Below, piece by piece: positions 24,325 to 31,615 of a stretch of 50,842 nucleotides of DNA. The stretch is taken from the NCBI GenBank assembly GCA_902793005.1, contig CADBBQ010000003.1, positions 1 through 50,842 on the forward strand, in the 5' to 3' direction. The notes under the pieces are model-generated. The model was not told where the DNA came from and did not search any database. It saw only the letters and a list, made by a program, of their open reading frames with translations. This stretch comes from an uncultured Pseudomonadota bacterium. GTDB taxonomy: Bacteria; Pseudomonadota; Alphaproteobacteria; Rs-D84. The stretch's first letter is position 1. Every line of letters begins with the position of its first letter. A program made the position numbers and the translations under genes.

Positions 24325-24741
24325 TTATTTAACTGTTGTTGTTGCGTTACGATTCCATTTCCATACGGATTCGCCCGTTCCTTTGACCAAAGGACGTTCT
24401 TTACCATAAGAAATTGTGGAAATACGTTTTGCATCGATACCGTCGTTAACTAACACAGATTTCGCTGCGTTTGCACGGCGTGCACCCAATGCCAAGTTGT
24501 ATTCTGTGGAACCACGTTCGTCGCAATTACCAGCAATTTGGATTTTAACATCTTCGTGATTTTTCATATACAAAGATTGACCCAACAACATATCGTTGGC
24601 TTCCGATGAAATTTCAGAAGAGTTAAATGCGAAGAACACGCGTTGATCGTTTAAATCAGCAGGTTCGACGATGCTGGAACCGCCACACGCGGCCAACAAA
24701 CCGGCAACACCGGCCAATAATGCAAAGTTTTTTACTTTCAT
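24325..24741 (-). CDS. pal: Peptidoglycan-associated lipoprotein Pal
   Basis: Pal is an outer membrane lipoprotein that binds peptidoglycan and TolB in the Tol-Pal envelope-constriction system. The 138-residue protein has a lipobox 'LLAACGG' (lipidated Cys at residue 19). A short linker follows, and then the OmpA-like domain 'RVFFAFNSSEIS...LYMKNHEDVKIQIAGNCDERG' with 'LGARRANAAKSVLVNDGI'. The strong AAGGGAG site precedes ATG. The other tol genes are not in the window. Confidence 0.93.
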   Translation of the reverse strand: MKVKNFALLAGVAGLLAACGGSSIVEPADLNDQRVFFAFNSSEISSEANDMLLGQSLYMKNHEDVKIQIAGNCDERGSTEYNLALGARRANAAKSVLVNDGIDAKRISTISYGKERPLVKGTGESVWKWNRNATTTVK

Positions 24742-24822
24742 GAAAATACTCCCTTGAGTTTTTGTTACTCGTGGTCTATTTTATACTAAAACAAGTCTAA
24801 AAGCAAGGGGAAACATAAAAAA

Positions 24823-25605
24823 ATGAACGATTATTGTGTCCAAGATTTAATTCTGGGGGGGGTAAAGTGGGAAATATCTGATGTTCCGTGTGTATTGCGT
24901 GCGCAATGGGCGGCGGCATCTGCGACGGTTGCAACGGCGGCCCAAAACCCGTCAGAACGAAAAATTTCAAACACAATAAATCCGCGTGATACGGTTGTGC
25001 CACCAATCGCGCCATCTGGGACGGTGACGCAAGACGCCGCGGAATCTATGGCGCGTCGTCCGGCGGATACGGACGGATTGTTGCGTATGGTGGGGGAATT
25101 AAATCATCCACTGCGTGCGGCGGCAACCCAGACGGTTTTTCCAAATATTGCAAAAAATCCGAACGGATTGGTTATTGTAACCGATGTCCCCGGTGCCGAA
25201 GATGACGCAACTGGCAAAATTTTATCCGGGGCGTCGGGCGAATTATTGGATAAAATGTTGGCGGCGATTGGTATGTCGCGTGATAATGTTTCGATTGTGC
25301 CAATTGTATTTTGGAGGACCCCCGGCGGTCGCACTCCGTCGGCCGAGGAATTATCATTGGCACGCCCATTTGTGTCCAGGTTGCTGGAAATGTTGGCACC
25401 CCGTGTGATTTTGACATTGGGTGCAACCCCGGCACAGGAAATTGCAAATGTGAAATTATCAACCGGCCACGGGAAATTGGTTCAAAACGAAAATGCGATG
25501 CCGGTTATGCCGATATATCACCCAAATTATTTACTGTTAAAACCGTCTGCGAAACGCGAAGTTTGGACGGCATTGCAAGAATTGCAAAAATTGTTGAAAA
25601 ACTGA
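24823..25605 (+). CDS. Family 4-like uracil-DNA glycosylase lacking Fe-S cysteines
   Basis: The 260-residue protein has a variable N terminus (1-90) and a UDG-superfamily domain. Motif 1 is 'TDVPGAEDDATGKIL' where canonical family 4 has GEAPGADED. 'SGELLDKMLAAIGM', 'WRTPGGRTPSAEE', 'LGATPAQEI' and the final motif 'YHPNYLLL' follow. Family 4 enzymes hold a [4Fe-4S] cluster through four Cys, but this protein has only two Cys (5 and 23). The positions where relatives have Cys are His and Ala (LNHPLRA, LARPFV). It may remove uracil without a cluster, or be a divergent member. infC starts 45 bases downstream. Confidence 0.7.
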   Translation: MNDYCVQDLILGGVKWEISDVPCVLRAQWAAASATVATAAQNPSERKISNTINPRDTVVPPIAPSGTVTQDAAESMARRPADTDGLLRMVGELNHPLRAAATQTVFPNIAKNPNGLVIVTDVPGAEDDATGKILSGASGELLDKMLAAIGMSRDNVSIVPIVFWRTPGGRTPSAEELSLARPFVSRLLEMLAPRVILTLGATPAQEIANVKLSTGHGKLVQNENAMPVMPIYHPNYLLLKPSAKREVWTALQELQKLLKN

Positions 25606-25640
25606 TATTTTTATTCAATAATTTTCCCAGGTAATACAAA

Positions 25641-25653
25641 GGAGCCTAAAATT
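25641..25653 (+). promoter_or_regulatory. Shine-Dalgarno and ATT start codon of infC
   Basis: GGAG (25641-25644) lies 6 bases before an in-frame ATT at 25651, ideal spacing. The first in-frame ATG, 25663, is 18 bases away, too far to be served by this site. IF-3 genes in E. coli and relatives are known to use AUU, which IF-3 itself discriminates against, giving negative autoregulation. Confidence 0.75.
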
Positions 25654-26208
25654 AAACCGAATATGAATAACCGTGACACACGGCGCGATAACGGTCCGCG
25701 CATAAACAATCGTATTTTTGCAAAATCTGTCCAGGTAATAACCGCGGACGGCCAAAATCTGGGCGTGATGGCGACATCGGCGGCGCTGGAAATGGCGGAA
25801 AATGCTGGGTTGGATTTGGTTGAAATCAATGCAAATGCTGACACACCAATTGTAAAAATTATGGATTACGGTAAATACAAATACGAACAGAAAAAACGCG
25901 CATCCGAGGCAAAAAAGAATCAAAAAACGATTGAAATGCGTGATGTGTGGGTCAAACCATTTATCGAAGAAAACGACCTGCAAATCAAAATGAAAAAGGT
26001 TTTTGAATTTTTGGGCAACGGGGACAAGGTTAAAATTTCCGTTATGACCAAGGGCCGCAAAAGGGTCCTGGCCCAGGGTCGCGACGCGGTTCCTGAATTA
26101 TTTGCGCATATTATGGAAATAATCGGGGACAGGGGAACTTTGGAATCAAAATCCAAACCGGACGAACGAACAAAATCAATCATCGTCGCCCCAGTCAAAG
26201 CAAAATAA
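25651..26208 (+). CDS. infC: Translation initiation factor IF-3, with ATT start
   Basis: IF-3 binds the 30S subunit, prevents early 50S joining and proofreads the initiator tRNA and start codon. The 185-residue protein begins with a short basic tail and 'GPRINNRIFAKSVQVI'. The N domain carries 'GLDLVEINANADTPIVKIMDYGKYKYEQKK'-type residues near 60-85, and the C domain has 'FLGNGDKVKISVMTKGR'. The start codon is ATT 25651 by Shine-Dalgarno spacing; an ATG four codons later (25663) would remove four residues (I/M-K-P-N). rpmI and rplT, usual neighbours, are missing; a strong terminator follows at once. Confidence 0.95.
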   Translation: MKPNMNNRDTRRDNGPRINNRIFAKSVQVITADGQNLGVMATSAALEMAENAGLDLVEINANADTPIVKIMDYGKYKYEQKKRASEAKKNQKTIEMRDVWVKPFIEENDLQIKMKKVFEFLGNGDKVKISVMTKGRKRVLAQGRDAVPELFAHIMEIIGDRGTLESKSKPDERTKSIIVAPVKAK

Positions 26209-26210
26209 AA

Positions 26211-26243
26211 AAACACCGCCTAAATCTAGGCGGTGTTTTTTTT
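26211..26243 (+). terminator. Terminator of infC
   Basis: A 9-bp stem CACCGCCTA/TAGGCGGTG with loop AATC and eight T follows 5 bases after the infC stop. Confidence 0.88.
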
Positions 26244-26250
26244 ATCATTA

Positions 26251-26281
26251 ACTGAACTTTGTACTTTGAACTTTGAACTTT
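26251..26281. repeat. Tandem ACTTTGAA repeat
   Basis: Four consecutive copies of a unit close to ACTTTGA(A) lie between the infC terminator and the ybaB terminator. The same unit recurs near 97, 11657 and 49226. Confidence 0.5.
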
Positions 26282-26313
26282 AACAAAATATCGGCGTTTG
26301 CCGATATTTTGTT
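26282..26313 (-). terminator. Terminator of ybaB, overlapping its stop codon
   Basis: A 14-15 bp stem (AACAAAATATCGGC with GCCGATATTTTGTT, loop GTTT) includes the ybaB stop codon in its right arm. A short T run on the minus strand follows within the stem. Confidence 0.65.
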
Positions 26314-26611
26314 AGAACGGCAAATTAACGCCTTTTGTCGCCTCTGACATCGTTTTGTCGATTATGGCATCTGCCTTAGCCTTGGCATCAATAAACGCGT
26401 CACGGACGATTTTTGACAGGTTTTCGACCCCATTTTTCATTGCCTCGTCCGATATAATCACATCCACCACATCATATTTTGCCGTCATATCGATGATAAC
26501 CGCGCCATTTCCAGCGATACCTTTGACATTTATTTTGCCCAAATTATCCTGGGCGGCGGTAACACGCGATTGCAGTTCGCGCGCCTGGGCCATCATTTCA
26601 TCTAAATCCAT
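26312..26611 (-). CDS. YbaB/EbfC family nucleoid-associated protein
   Basis: The 99-residue protein has the family pattern: an N-terminal helix rich in Met, Glu and Gln ('DLDEMMAQARELQSRV'), 'GNGAVIIDMTAKYDVVDVIISDEAM' and 'LVRDAFIDAKAKAD'-like C-terminal helices (here IVRDAFIDAKAKAD). Members are dimers that bind DNA. The gene usually sits between dnaX and recR, but here dnaX is at the other end of the window and recR is not seen. Its start overlaps the stop of the upstream hypothetical gene by 1 base. Confidence 0.88.
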   Translation of the reverse strand: MDLDEMMAQARELQSRVTAAQDNLGKINVKGIAGNGAVIIDMTAKYDVVDVIISDEAMKNGVENLSKIVRDAFIDAKAKADAIIDKTMSEATKGVNLPF

Positions 26612-27018
26612 TATTTTATCCTTTGTTTATTTATACGTAATAATTGTAATGCGTTTGTTGGGACATTATAAACCTTGGCCCAAAAATCGTTTAGTTGTAA
26701 TTTTGGTAAAATATGAGTGTTTGCGTATTCTATGGCTTCATTTTCTGTATAGCAGCAATGCCAATCATCCGTCAAAGTCAGTTGCAATCTTTTGAAACCA
26801 CTGGGGGCGGTATCCCATTTATACATTGCGAATTTAAATGTTGTTAAATATCTGTCCATTGGGTTAGGCGAATTGTTAATTTCACGTTCTTCGCGCAAAA
26901 TCGCAGGCAGAAAAGATTGTTTTAACCGATGACGATACATCACCGCACGATGGACAGTGCAACCATTATCAGCCGCCCAGCGACCCGCAACCGTGTTTCG
27001 TATGATTTTGTTTTTCAT
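26611..27018 (-). CDS. Hypothetical protein, coupled to ybaB
   Basis: I do not recognise this 135-residue basic protein. It has no signal peptide or membrane helix. It contains 'RWAADNGCTVHRAVMYRHRLKQ', an aromatic stretch 'FKFAMYKWDTAPSGFKRL', 'DDWHCCYTENEAIEYANTHI' and a basic C terminus 'LLRINKQRIK'. The N-terminal third could be a DNA-binding helix-turn-helix, but this is weak. ATG 27018 is preferred over 27054 because AAGGA lies 7 bases upstream. The TAATG junction with ybaB indicates coupled translation. Confidence 0.6.
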   Translation of the reverse strand: MKNKIIRNTVAGRWAADNGCTVHRAVMYRHRLKQSFLPAILREEREINNSPNPMDRYLTTFKFAMYKWDTAPSGFKRLQLTLTDDWHCCYTENEAIEYANTHILPKLQLNDFWAKVYNVPTNALQLLRINKQRIK

Positions 27019-27043
27019 ATAAAATTCCTTAGGATTTCTAGAA

Positions 27044-27069
27044 ACAAAGCCCACCGGGGTGGGCTTTGT
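27044..27069 (-). terminator. Terminator of pnp
   Basis: An 11-bp stem ACAAAGCCCAC/GTGGGCTTTGT with loop CGGG begins 12 bases past the pnp stop on the minus strand. The T tract is interrupted (TTTGTTTC). Confidence 0.7.
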
Positions 27070-27080
27070 TTTATTTATGT

Positions 27081-29267
27081 TTATTTTTTGATTTCTTCAC
27101 CCGTTTTTTGGTCAATACCTTTCATACTCAGGTGAGTTTTTCCGCGTTCGTCTGCGCCGTCAAATCTGACCCAGACTTCATCGCCTTCTTTCAATTTGGC
27201 ATCTTCGATGCTTTTCAGGTGTTTTCCGGTAATATCGGAAATATGGACCATTGATTCATTGTTGCCCATAAATTTCACGAAAATACCAAAGTTTTTAACG
27301 CCACTGACGACACCACGGTAAATCTTGCCAACCTCGGGTTCGGCAACGATTTCTTTGATGCGTGCGATTGCGGCATCGGCTTCTTCTTTGGTTGTGGCCA
27401 AAATTTTAACCGTGCCATCATCATCCAAATCGATTGTTGTGTTTGTATCACGCACCAACGCCTGGATAACGACACCGCCTTTGCCGATAACATCGCGGAT
27501 TTTTTCAGGGTTGATTTGCATTGTGTAAACCTGGGGCGCAAATTCAGACACCGTTGCACGTGGCGCCGCAATCGCGTTTTCGATTTTGCCCAAAATATGC
27601 ATACGACCGTCGCGTGCCTGGGCCAATGCGTGTTTCATAATATCGAAAGTAATGGATGTGATTTTGATATCCATTTGCAATGCGGTGATACCTTCCTTGG
27701 TTCCGGTGACCTTGAAATCCATATCACCCAAGTGGTCTTCATCACCCAAAATATCGGTCAAAATGGCATAATCATCACCTTCTTTGATTAATCCCATCGC
27801 GATACCGGCAACCGGACGTGTTAATGGCACACCACCATCCATCATTGCCAATGTTGCGCCACACGTTGTCGCCATAGATGACGAACCGTTTGATTCCAAA
27901 ATATCAGAACACACGCGCACGACATAATCGAATTTTTCGCGACTTGGCATCATTGGGTGCAACGCACGCCACGCCAAATTACCGTGTCCCAATTCGCGAC
28001 GCCCCGGCGATTTTAAACCCTTGGCCTCGCCAACGGAATAACCCGGGAAATTATAGTTCAAAATGAAATCGCGTTCATCGGCACCATCCAAAGATTCAAT
28101 TGGTAATGCATCTTTGCCACCACCCAATGTCAATGACACCAATGCCTGGGTTTCGCCGCGTGTGAATAATGCGGACCCGTGTGCGCGTGGCAATACACCC
28201 AATTCAATTTCGATTGGACGCACGGTTTTTGTGTCGCGGCCATCAATACGAGGTTTGCCCGCCAAAATGTTTCCGCGCATAATTTTTGCCGTCAAAGATT
28301 CCACAATTTCATCCGCCCACGATTCCAATGTTGATGTTGCGGTTGTGGTATCTGGGAATAATTCAACAATGCGAGCCTTGGCCGCGCTGTGAATTTCCGC
28401 CAATGTTTCCAAACGATGCAGTTTTTCTTTAATCAATAATGCATCCGTGATTTGTTTTTCGAACGATGCAAAATCTTTTTCCATCGCGACATATTCATCG
28501 CTATGCACCGGTGTTTCCCATCTGTCTTTGCCAGCCTGGGCTGCCAATTCGTTAATTGCGTCGATAACAGATTGTTGTGCATCAAAACCGAATTTAACCG
28601 CACCCAATGTTGTTTCTTCATCTAATTCACCGATTTCAGATTCAACCATCAACACGCCGTCTTTGGTTGCAGCCACAACCAAATCCATTTCGGATTTTGT
28701 ATCAACATCACGACGTGATGGATTTAAAACATATTTGCCATCAATGTATCCAACACGTGCCGCGCCAATTGGGCCTTGGAATGGAACACCCGACAAAGCC
28801 AACGCCGCGGATGACGCAATCATCGCCAAAATATCAGGTTGATTTTTCCGGTCATACGAAAACACCTGGGCAATAATTTGCACTTTGTTTTTAAATGTTT
28901 CCGGGAACAACGGACGAATAGGGCGGTCAATCAAACGCGCGGTCAAAGTCTCGGCCGTTGATGGTTTGCCCTCGCGTCTGTCGCGGGAACCCGGGATGCG
29001 TCCACTGGATGCAAATTTTTCTTGGTAATCAACGGTCAATGGAAAGAAATCTTGGCCTTCGACCGCAGATTTTTCCGCGCATACGGTTGCCAAAACCATT
29101 GTCCCACCCATTGTTGCCAAAACGGCACCGTTGGCCTGTTTTGCCATACGACCCGTTTCCAGGCGCAATGTTTCATCGCCATATTTAATTTCAACGGCAA
29201 CCGGATGATTTAACGGATGTGCCGCCGCATTTTCTTTGTCATTTTTGTTAAATAAACCAAATAACAT
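27081..29267 (-). CDS. pnp: Polyribonucleotide nucleotidyltransferase (PNPase)
   Basis: PNPase degrades RNA 3'-5' by phosphorolysis and is a degradosome component. The 728-residue protein has two RNase PH-like domains (about 15-235 and 310-550, the second with 'GSALFTRGETQAL' and 'DILGDEDHLGDMDFKVTGT'). An alpha domain lies between them. The KH domain has 'KIRDVIGKGGVVIQAL' and the S1 domain 'YRGVVSGVKNFGIFVKF'. ATG 29267 is chosen because GGAG lies 6 bases before it; the upstream ATG 29279 overlaps that site. It has its own promoter and a structured leader; rpsO, its usual partner, is near 38.5 kb. Confidence 0.95.
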   Translation of the reverse strand: MLFGLFNKNDKENAAAHPLNHPVAVEIKYGDETLRLETGRMAKQANGAVLATMGGTMVLATVCAEKSAVEGQDFFPLTVDYQEKFASSGRIPGSRDRREGKPSTAETLTARLIDRPIRPLFPETFKNKVQIIAQVFSYDRKNQPDILAMIASSAALALSGVPFQGPIGAARVGYIDGKYVLNPSRRDVDTKSEMDLVVAATKDGVLMVESEIGELDEETTLGAVKFGFDAQQSVIDAINELAAQAGKDRWETPVHSDEYVAMEKDFASFEKQITDALLIKEKLHRLETLAEIHSAAKARIVELFPDTTTATSTLESWADEIVESLTAKIMRGNILAGKPRIDGRDTKTVRPIEIELGVLPRAHGSALFTRGETQALVSLTLGGGKDALPIESLDGADERDFILNYNFPGYSVGEAKGLKSPGRRELGHGNLAWRALHPMMPSREKFDYVVRVCSDILESNGSSSMATTCGATLAMMDGGVPLTRPVAGIAMGLIKEGDDYAILTDILGDEDHLGDMDFKVTGTKEGITALQMDIKITSITFDIMKHALAQARDGRMHILGKIENAIAAPRATVSEFAPQVYTMQINPEKIRDVIGKGGVVIQALVRDTNTTIDLDDDGTVKILATTKEEADAAIARIKEIVAEPEVGKIYRGVVSGVKNFGIFVKFMGNNESMVHISDITGKHLKSIEDAKLKEGDEVWVRFDGADERGKTHLSMKGIDQKTGEEIKK

Positions 29268-29307
29268 ATTTTTCTCCATTTTTTTTGTTAGTTTTTTTTC
29301 AGATTTT

Positions 29308-29392
29308 GCGGAGAAAAATCATTCGTTTTTACACTCTTTTGTGTGTGCAGATTTTTGGGCTAAAAGTGCAAAAATGAATAATTACCCTCCGC
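29308..29392 (-). promoter_or_regulatory. Structured 5' leader of pnp
   Basis: Between the predicted transcription start (about 29397) and the pnp ATG lies about 130 bases of leader. GCGGAG (29313-29308 arm) can pair with CTCCGC (29392-29387 arm) across it, with a small ACAC/GTGT hairpin inside. In E. coli pnp is autoregulated through a leader stem cut by RNase III; a similar role here is inference. Confidence 0.35.
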
Positions 29393-29403
29393 GAATTGAA
29401 GAC

Positions 29404-29432
29404 ATTATAAATGCAAAAACCCCTATTTGCAA
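29404..29432 (-). promoter_or_regulatory. Promoter of pnp
   Basis: On the minus strand TTGCAA (29432-29427) and a perfect TATAAT (29409-29404) have the ideal 17-base spacer. It lies in the gap between pnp and the der terminator. Confidence 0.75.
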
Positions 29433-29455
29433 ATTTTTATTTTATAATTTTTTTG

Positions 29456-29481
29456 AAAAAAAACCGGCATTTGCCGGTTTT
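29456..29481 (-). terminator. Terminator of der
   Basis: The stem AAAACCGGC/GCCGGTTTT with loop ATTT has a run of eight T on the minus strand. A second imperfect inverted repeat, GATTAATCCGGGA with TCCCGCATTAATC (about 29498-29530), spans the der stop codon itself. Confidence 0.75.
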
Positions 29482-29526
29482 CACTAGACGGATAAAGATT
29501 AATCCGGGATACATAAAAATCCCGCA

Positions 29527-30864
29527 TTAATCAAATGGATTTTCCGCCTTTTCATATTCTAAAACAATTGGCAAGTGTTCCCAGTGCAATGCGGTTGCAA
29601 TTCCGCGCCGCAAATACCGTGTGTATGATTCCGGAATATCGGATGCGCCACCCACATTTATACGAATACGCATTGGGTATGTACCAATCTGGCGTGCGAA
29701 TTTAATTTTCATCGCGCGTTTTAACCGTGACATTGGGGGTTGGCGTGCCTCTACCAATTTTTCAACAATTCTGTTCAGTAAACTGGTTGGGACGGGTGTT
29801 GATGCAATATCATATTGTTCGTAAATTCGTTTGAACATATTTTGAACACCCGTACCGCGTTCCGCCGACATTGCCAAAATCATCGGCTTGATAATTTGAT
29901 GAAAAGAATTTGAAAATTGGTGTTTTAATTTTAACAGTTTTTCATCCCGTATTTCAGGTTCAATCAAATCCCATTTGTTTAATGCAACGCATAAAATTTT
30001 ACCCGCATCATACACACGCGCCGCGATTCCCAGCGCCTGGTTTTCTATATTTTTTGTTGCATCCACAACCAATATCACGACATCCGATTTTTCAATTGCA
30101 TCCAACGCCTTTAACGCGGACAAGGTTTCAACATCGTCCGTGACCCCGGCCTTGCGTCGTAATCCGGCCGTATCCATCAGCAAAATATCACGCCCATAAA
30201 ATCGTGTTGGTATTTTAACCGTATCGCGCGTGATGCCGGGCGCATCCATTACTATCTGGCGCGTCTCGCCCAATACACGATTTACAAATGTAGATTTCCC
30301 AACATTTGGTTGTCCCAATACCGCAATTTTAATTCGCGTATCCGATTGTTCACGCGGCGCATCAATGTTTATATTTTTTTCCGCGGCGATTTTATCCAAA
30401 AATTCATAAATTTCATCAATTCCGCGTTTGTGTTCAGCCGAAATCATATGTGGCGCGCCACAACCCAATTTATAAAATTCATTTGTGTCGCCCAATCTTT
30501 TTGATGATTCAGATTTATTCACCAACAATAATATTGGCGATTTTGTTTTGCGATGAATTAATTTTGCCCAATTTATATCCATCGCGGTCAAACCAACGCG
30601 CCCATCAACAACAAACAGCACCGCATCCGCATCCGCAATTGTATTCAAAGCCATATTTGTTGAATCCAACGCAATCCCACTTTTTGCATTTTCCAACCCG
30701 GCGGTATCAAAAACAGTATACGGTCGGTCGCGCATTGTGCCCGATATAACATCGCGTGTAACACCGGGCCGGTCGTGCACAATTGCATCGCGAGACCCCG
30801 TCAGCGCGTTAAATAATGTTGATTTACCCGTGTTCGGGCGACCTGCGATAATAACTTTCATCAT
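29527..30864 (-). CDS. der: Ribosome-assembly GTPase Der (EngA)
   Basis: Der has two tandem GTPase domains and a KH-like C domain and is needed for 50S assembly. The 445-residue protein shows the first G domain with G1 'GRPNTGKST' (about 7-15) and G3 'DTAG'; its G4 is 'NKSE' where the family usually has NKxD. The second G domain has G1 'GQPNVGKST', 'DTAGLRRKAG' and G4 'NKWD'. The C domain includes 'TSLLNRIVEKLVEARQPP'. The start is at the MM pair (30864 or 30861); the longer frame to 30963 runs into the upstream promoter and has no Shine-Dalgarno sequence. Confidence 0.95.
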   Translation of the reverse strand: MMKVIIAGRPNTGKSTLFNALTGSRDAIVHDRPGVTRDVISGTMRDRPYTVFDTAGLENAKSGIALDSTNMALNTIADADAVLFVVDGRVGLTAMDINWAKLIHRKTKSPILLLVNKSESSKRLGDTNEFYKLGCGAPHMISAEHKRGIDEIYEFLDKIAAEKNINIDAPREQSDTRIKIAVLGQPNVGKSTFVNRVLGETRQIVMDAPGITRDTVKIPTRFYGRDILLMDTAGLRRKAGVTDDVETLSALKALDAIEKSDVVILVVDATKNIENQALGIAARVYDAGKILCVALNKWDLIEPEIRDEKLLKLKHQFSNSFHQIIKPMILAMSAERGTGVQNMFKRIYEQYDIASTPVPTSLLNRIVEKLVEARQPPMSRLKRAMKIKFARQIGTYPMRIRINVGGASDIPESYTRYLRRGIATALHWEHLPIVLEYEKAENPFD

Positions 30865-30889
30865 TTGTTTTTTCCGTTGATTTTTTGTA

Positions 30890-30917
30890 ATTATAAAGCA
30901 AAAATATAAATAAGCAA
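30890..30917 (-). promoter_or_regulatory. Promoter of der
   Basis: On the minus strand TTGCTT (30917-30912) and TATAAT (30895-30890) are 16 bases apart. The der start codon is 25 bases downstream. Confidence 0.6.
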
Positions 30918-30947
30918 ATTTTATAAAAAGCAAAGGCGAGGTGAAAT

Positions 30948-31544
30948 ATGCATTACAAAACAAGAAAGTTTTTCACGAATATCCGTGATGCGGTATTGAA
31001 TCCTAAAAATTTTTTCAAAAAAATCGTGGCTGACGGCGATTTAGAAGAATCAATGTTGCGTGCATTTATTTATGGTTTGATTGGTGGCGTATTGGTGTTG
31101 GCGTTTCGTTTAATTGGTGGCGCAACAATAACGATTGGTTCGGTGTTTTCTGCATTGATTATCGTGCCGGTATTGGCGGTTGCGTTATTGTTTGTGATGG
31201 GCGGATTGTTGATGTTAATATCTGAAATCACGGGTGGCGAACGCGATTGGGAAATTGCGATCAAGGGTTTGGCATCGGTATTCTTTATGTATCCGGTGAT
31301 ATTGATTTTAAATTCGTGTGCGTTTAATTGTTGGTCAATGTGGATTATCAGTATTTTTGTTGATGCGTGGGTATTGTATATGCTGTATTGTATTGCGGTT
31401 TATTGTATGCGTGGCGCGCGGACAAATGTGATGATAGTAATCGGAATTTTGGCAATATTCATAATAACTGTGTATATCAGTGATTACAGAATAGGGTGGT
31501 TTATGTTAAAAAATACCGGCGCAACACTTTCTTGCTTGCTGTAA
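30948..31544 (+). CDS. Yip1-like multi-pass inner membrane protein
   Basis: The 198-residue protein begins with a cytoplasmic segment 'KFFTNIRDAVLNPKNFFKKI', which matches the start of bacterial Yip1-domain proteins. About five hydrophobic helices follow (from residue 40 on), with a conserved-looking 'EITGGERDWEIAIKGLASV' loop. The function of the family in bacteria is not settled. A GAGGTG ribosome-binding site precedes ATG. It is a single gene between the der promoter and its own terminator. Confidence 0.7.
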   Translation: MHYKTRKFFTNIRDAVLNPKNFFKKIVADGDLEESMLRAFIYGLIGGVLVLAFRLIGGATITIGSVFSALIIVPVLAVALLFVMGGLLMLISEITGGERDWEIAIKGLASVFFMYPVILILNSCAFNCWSMWIISIFVDAWVLYMLYCIAVYCMRGARTNVMIVIGILAIFIITVYISDYRIGWFMLKNTGATLSCLL

Positions 31545-31578
31545 AAAAATACACCGGTGTTTGCCGGTGTTTTTTTTG
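31543..31578 (+). terminator. Terminator of the Yip1-like gene
   Basis: The stem ACACCGG/CCGGTGT with a TGTTTG loop (inner T-G pair possible) is flanked by seven A and eight T. A further hairpin CTCTGC/GCAGAG (31594-31610) follows before the lpoB stop. Confidence 0.8.
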
Positions 31579-31615
31579 TTTGATATATCGCGGCTCTGCG
31601 GGACGCAGAGACGGA

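Noticed and set aside
25663..26208. infC starting at ATG 25663
   Set aside because: The Shine-Dalgarno sequence is 18 bases away; ATT 25651 is in frame at ideal distance and AUU starts are known for IF-3 genes.
29268..29279. pnp starting at ATG 29279
   Set aside because: That ATG overlaps the GGAG site that serves ATG 29267.
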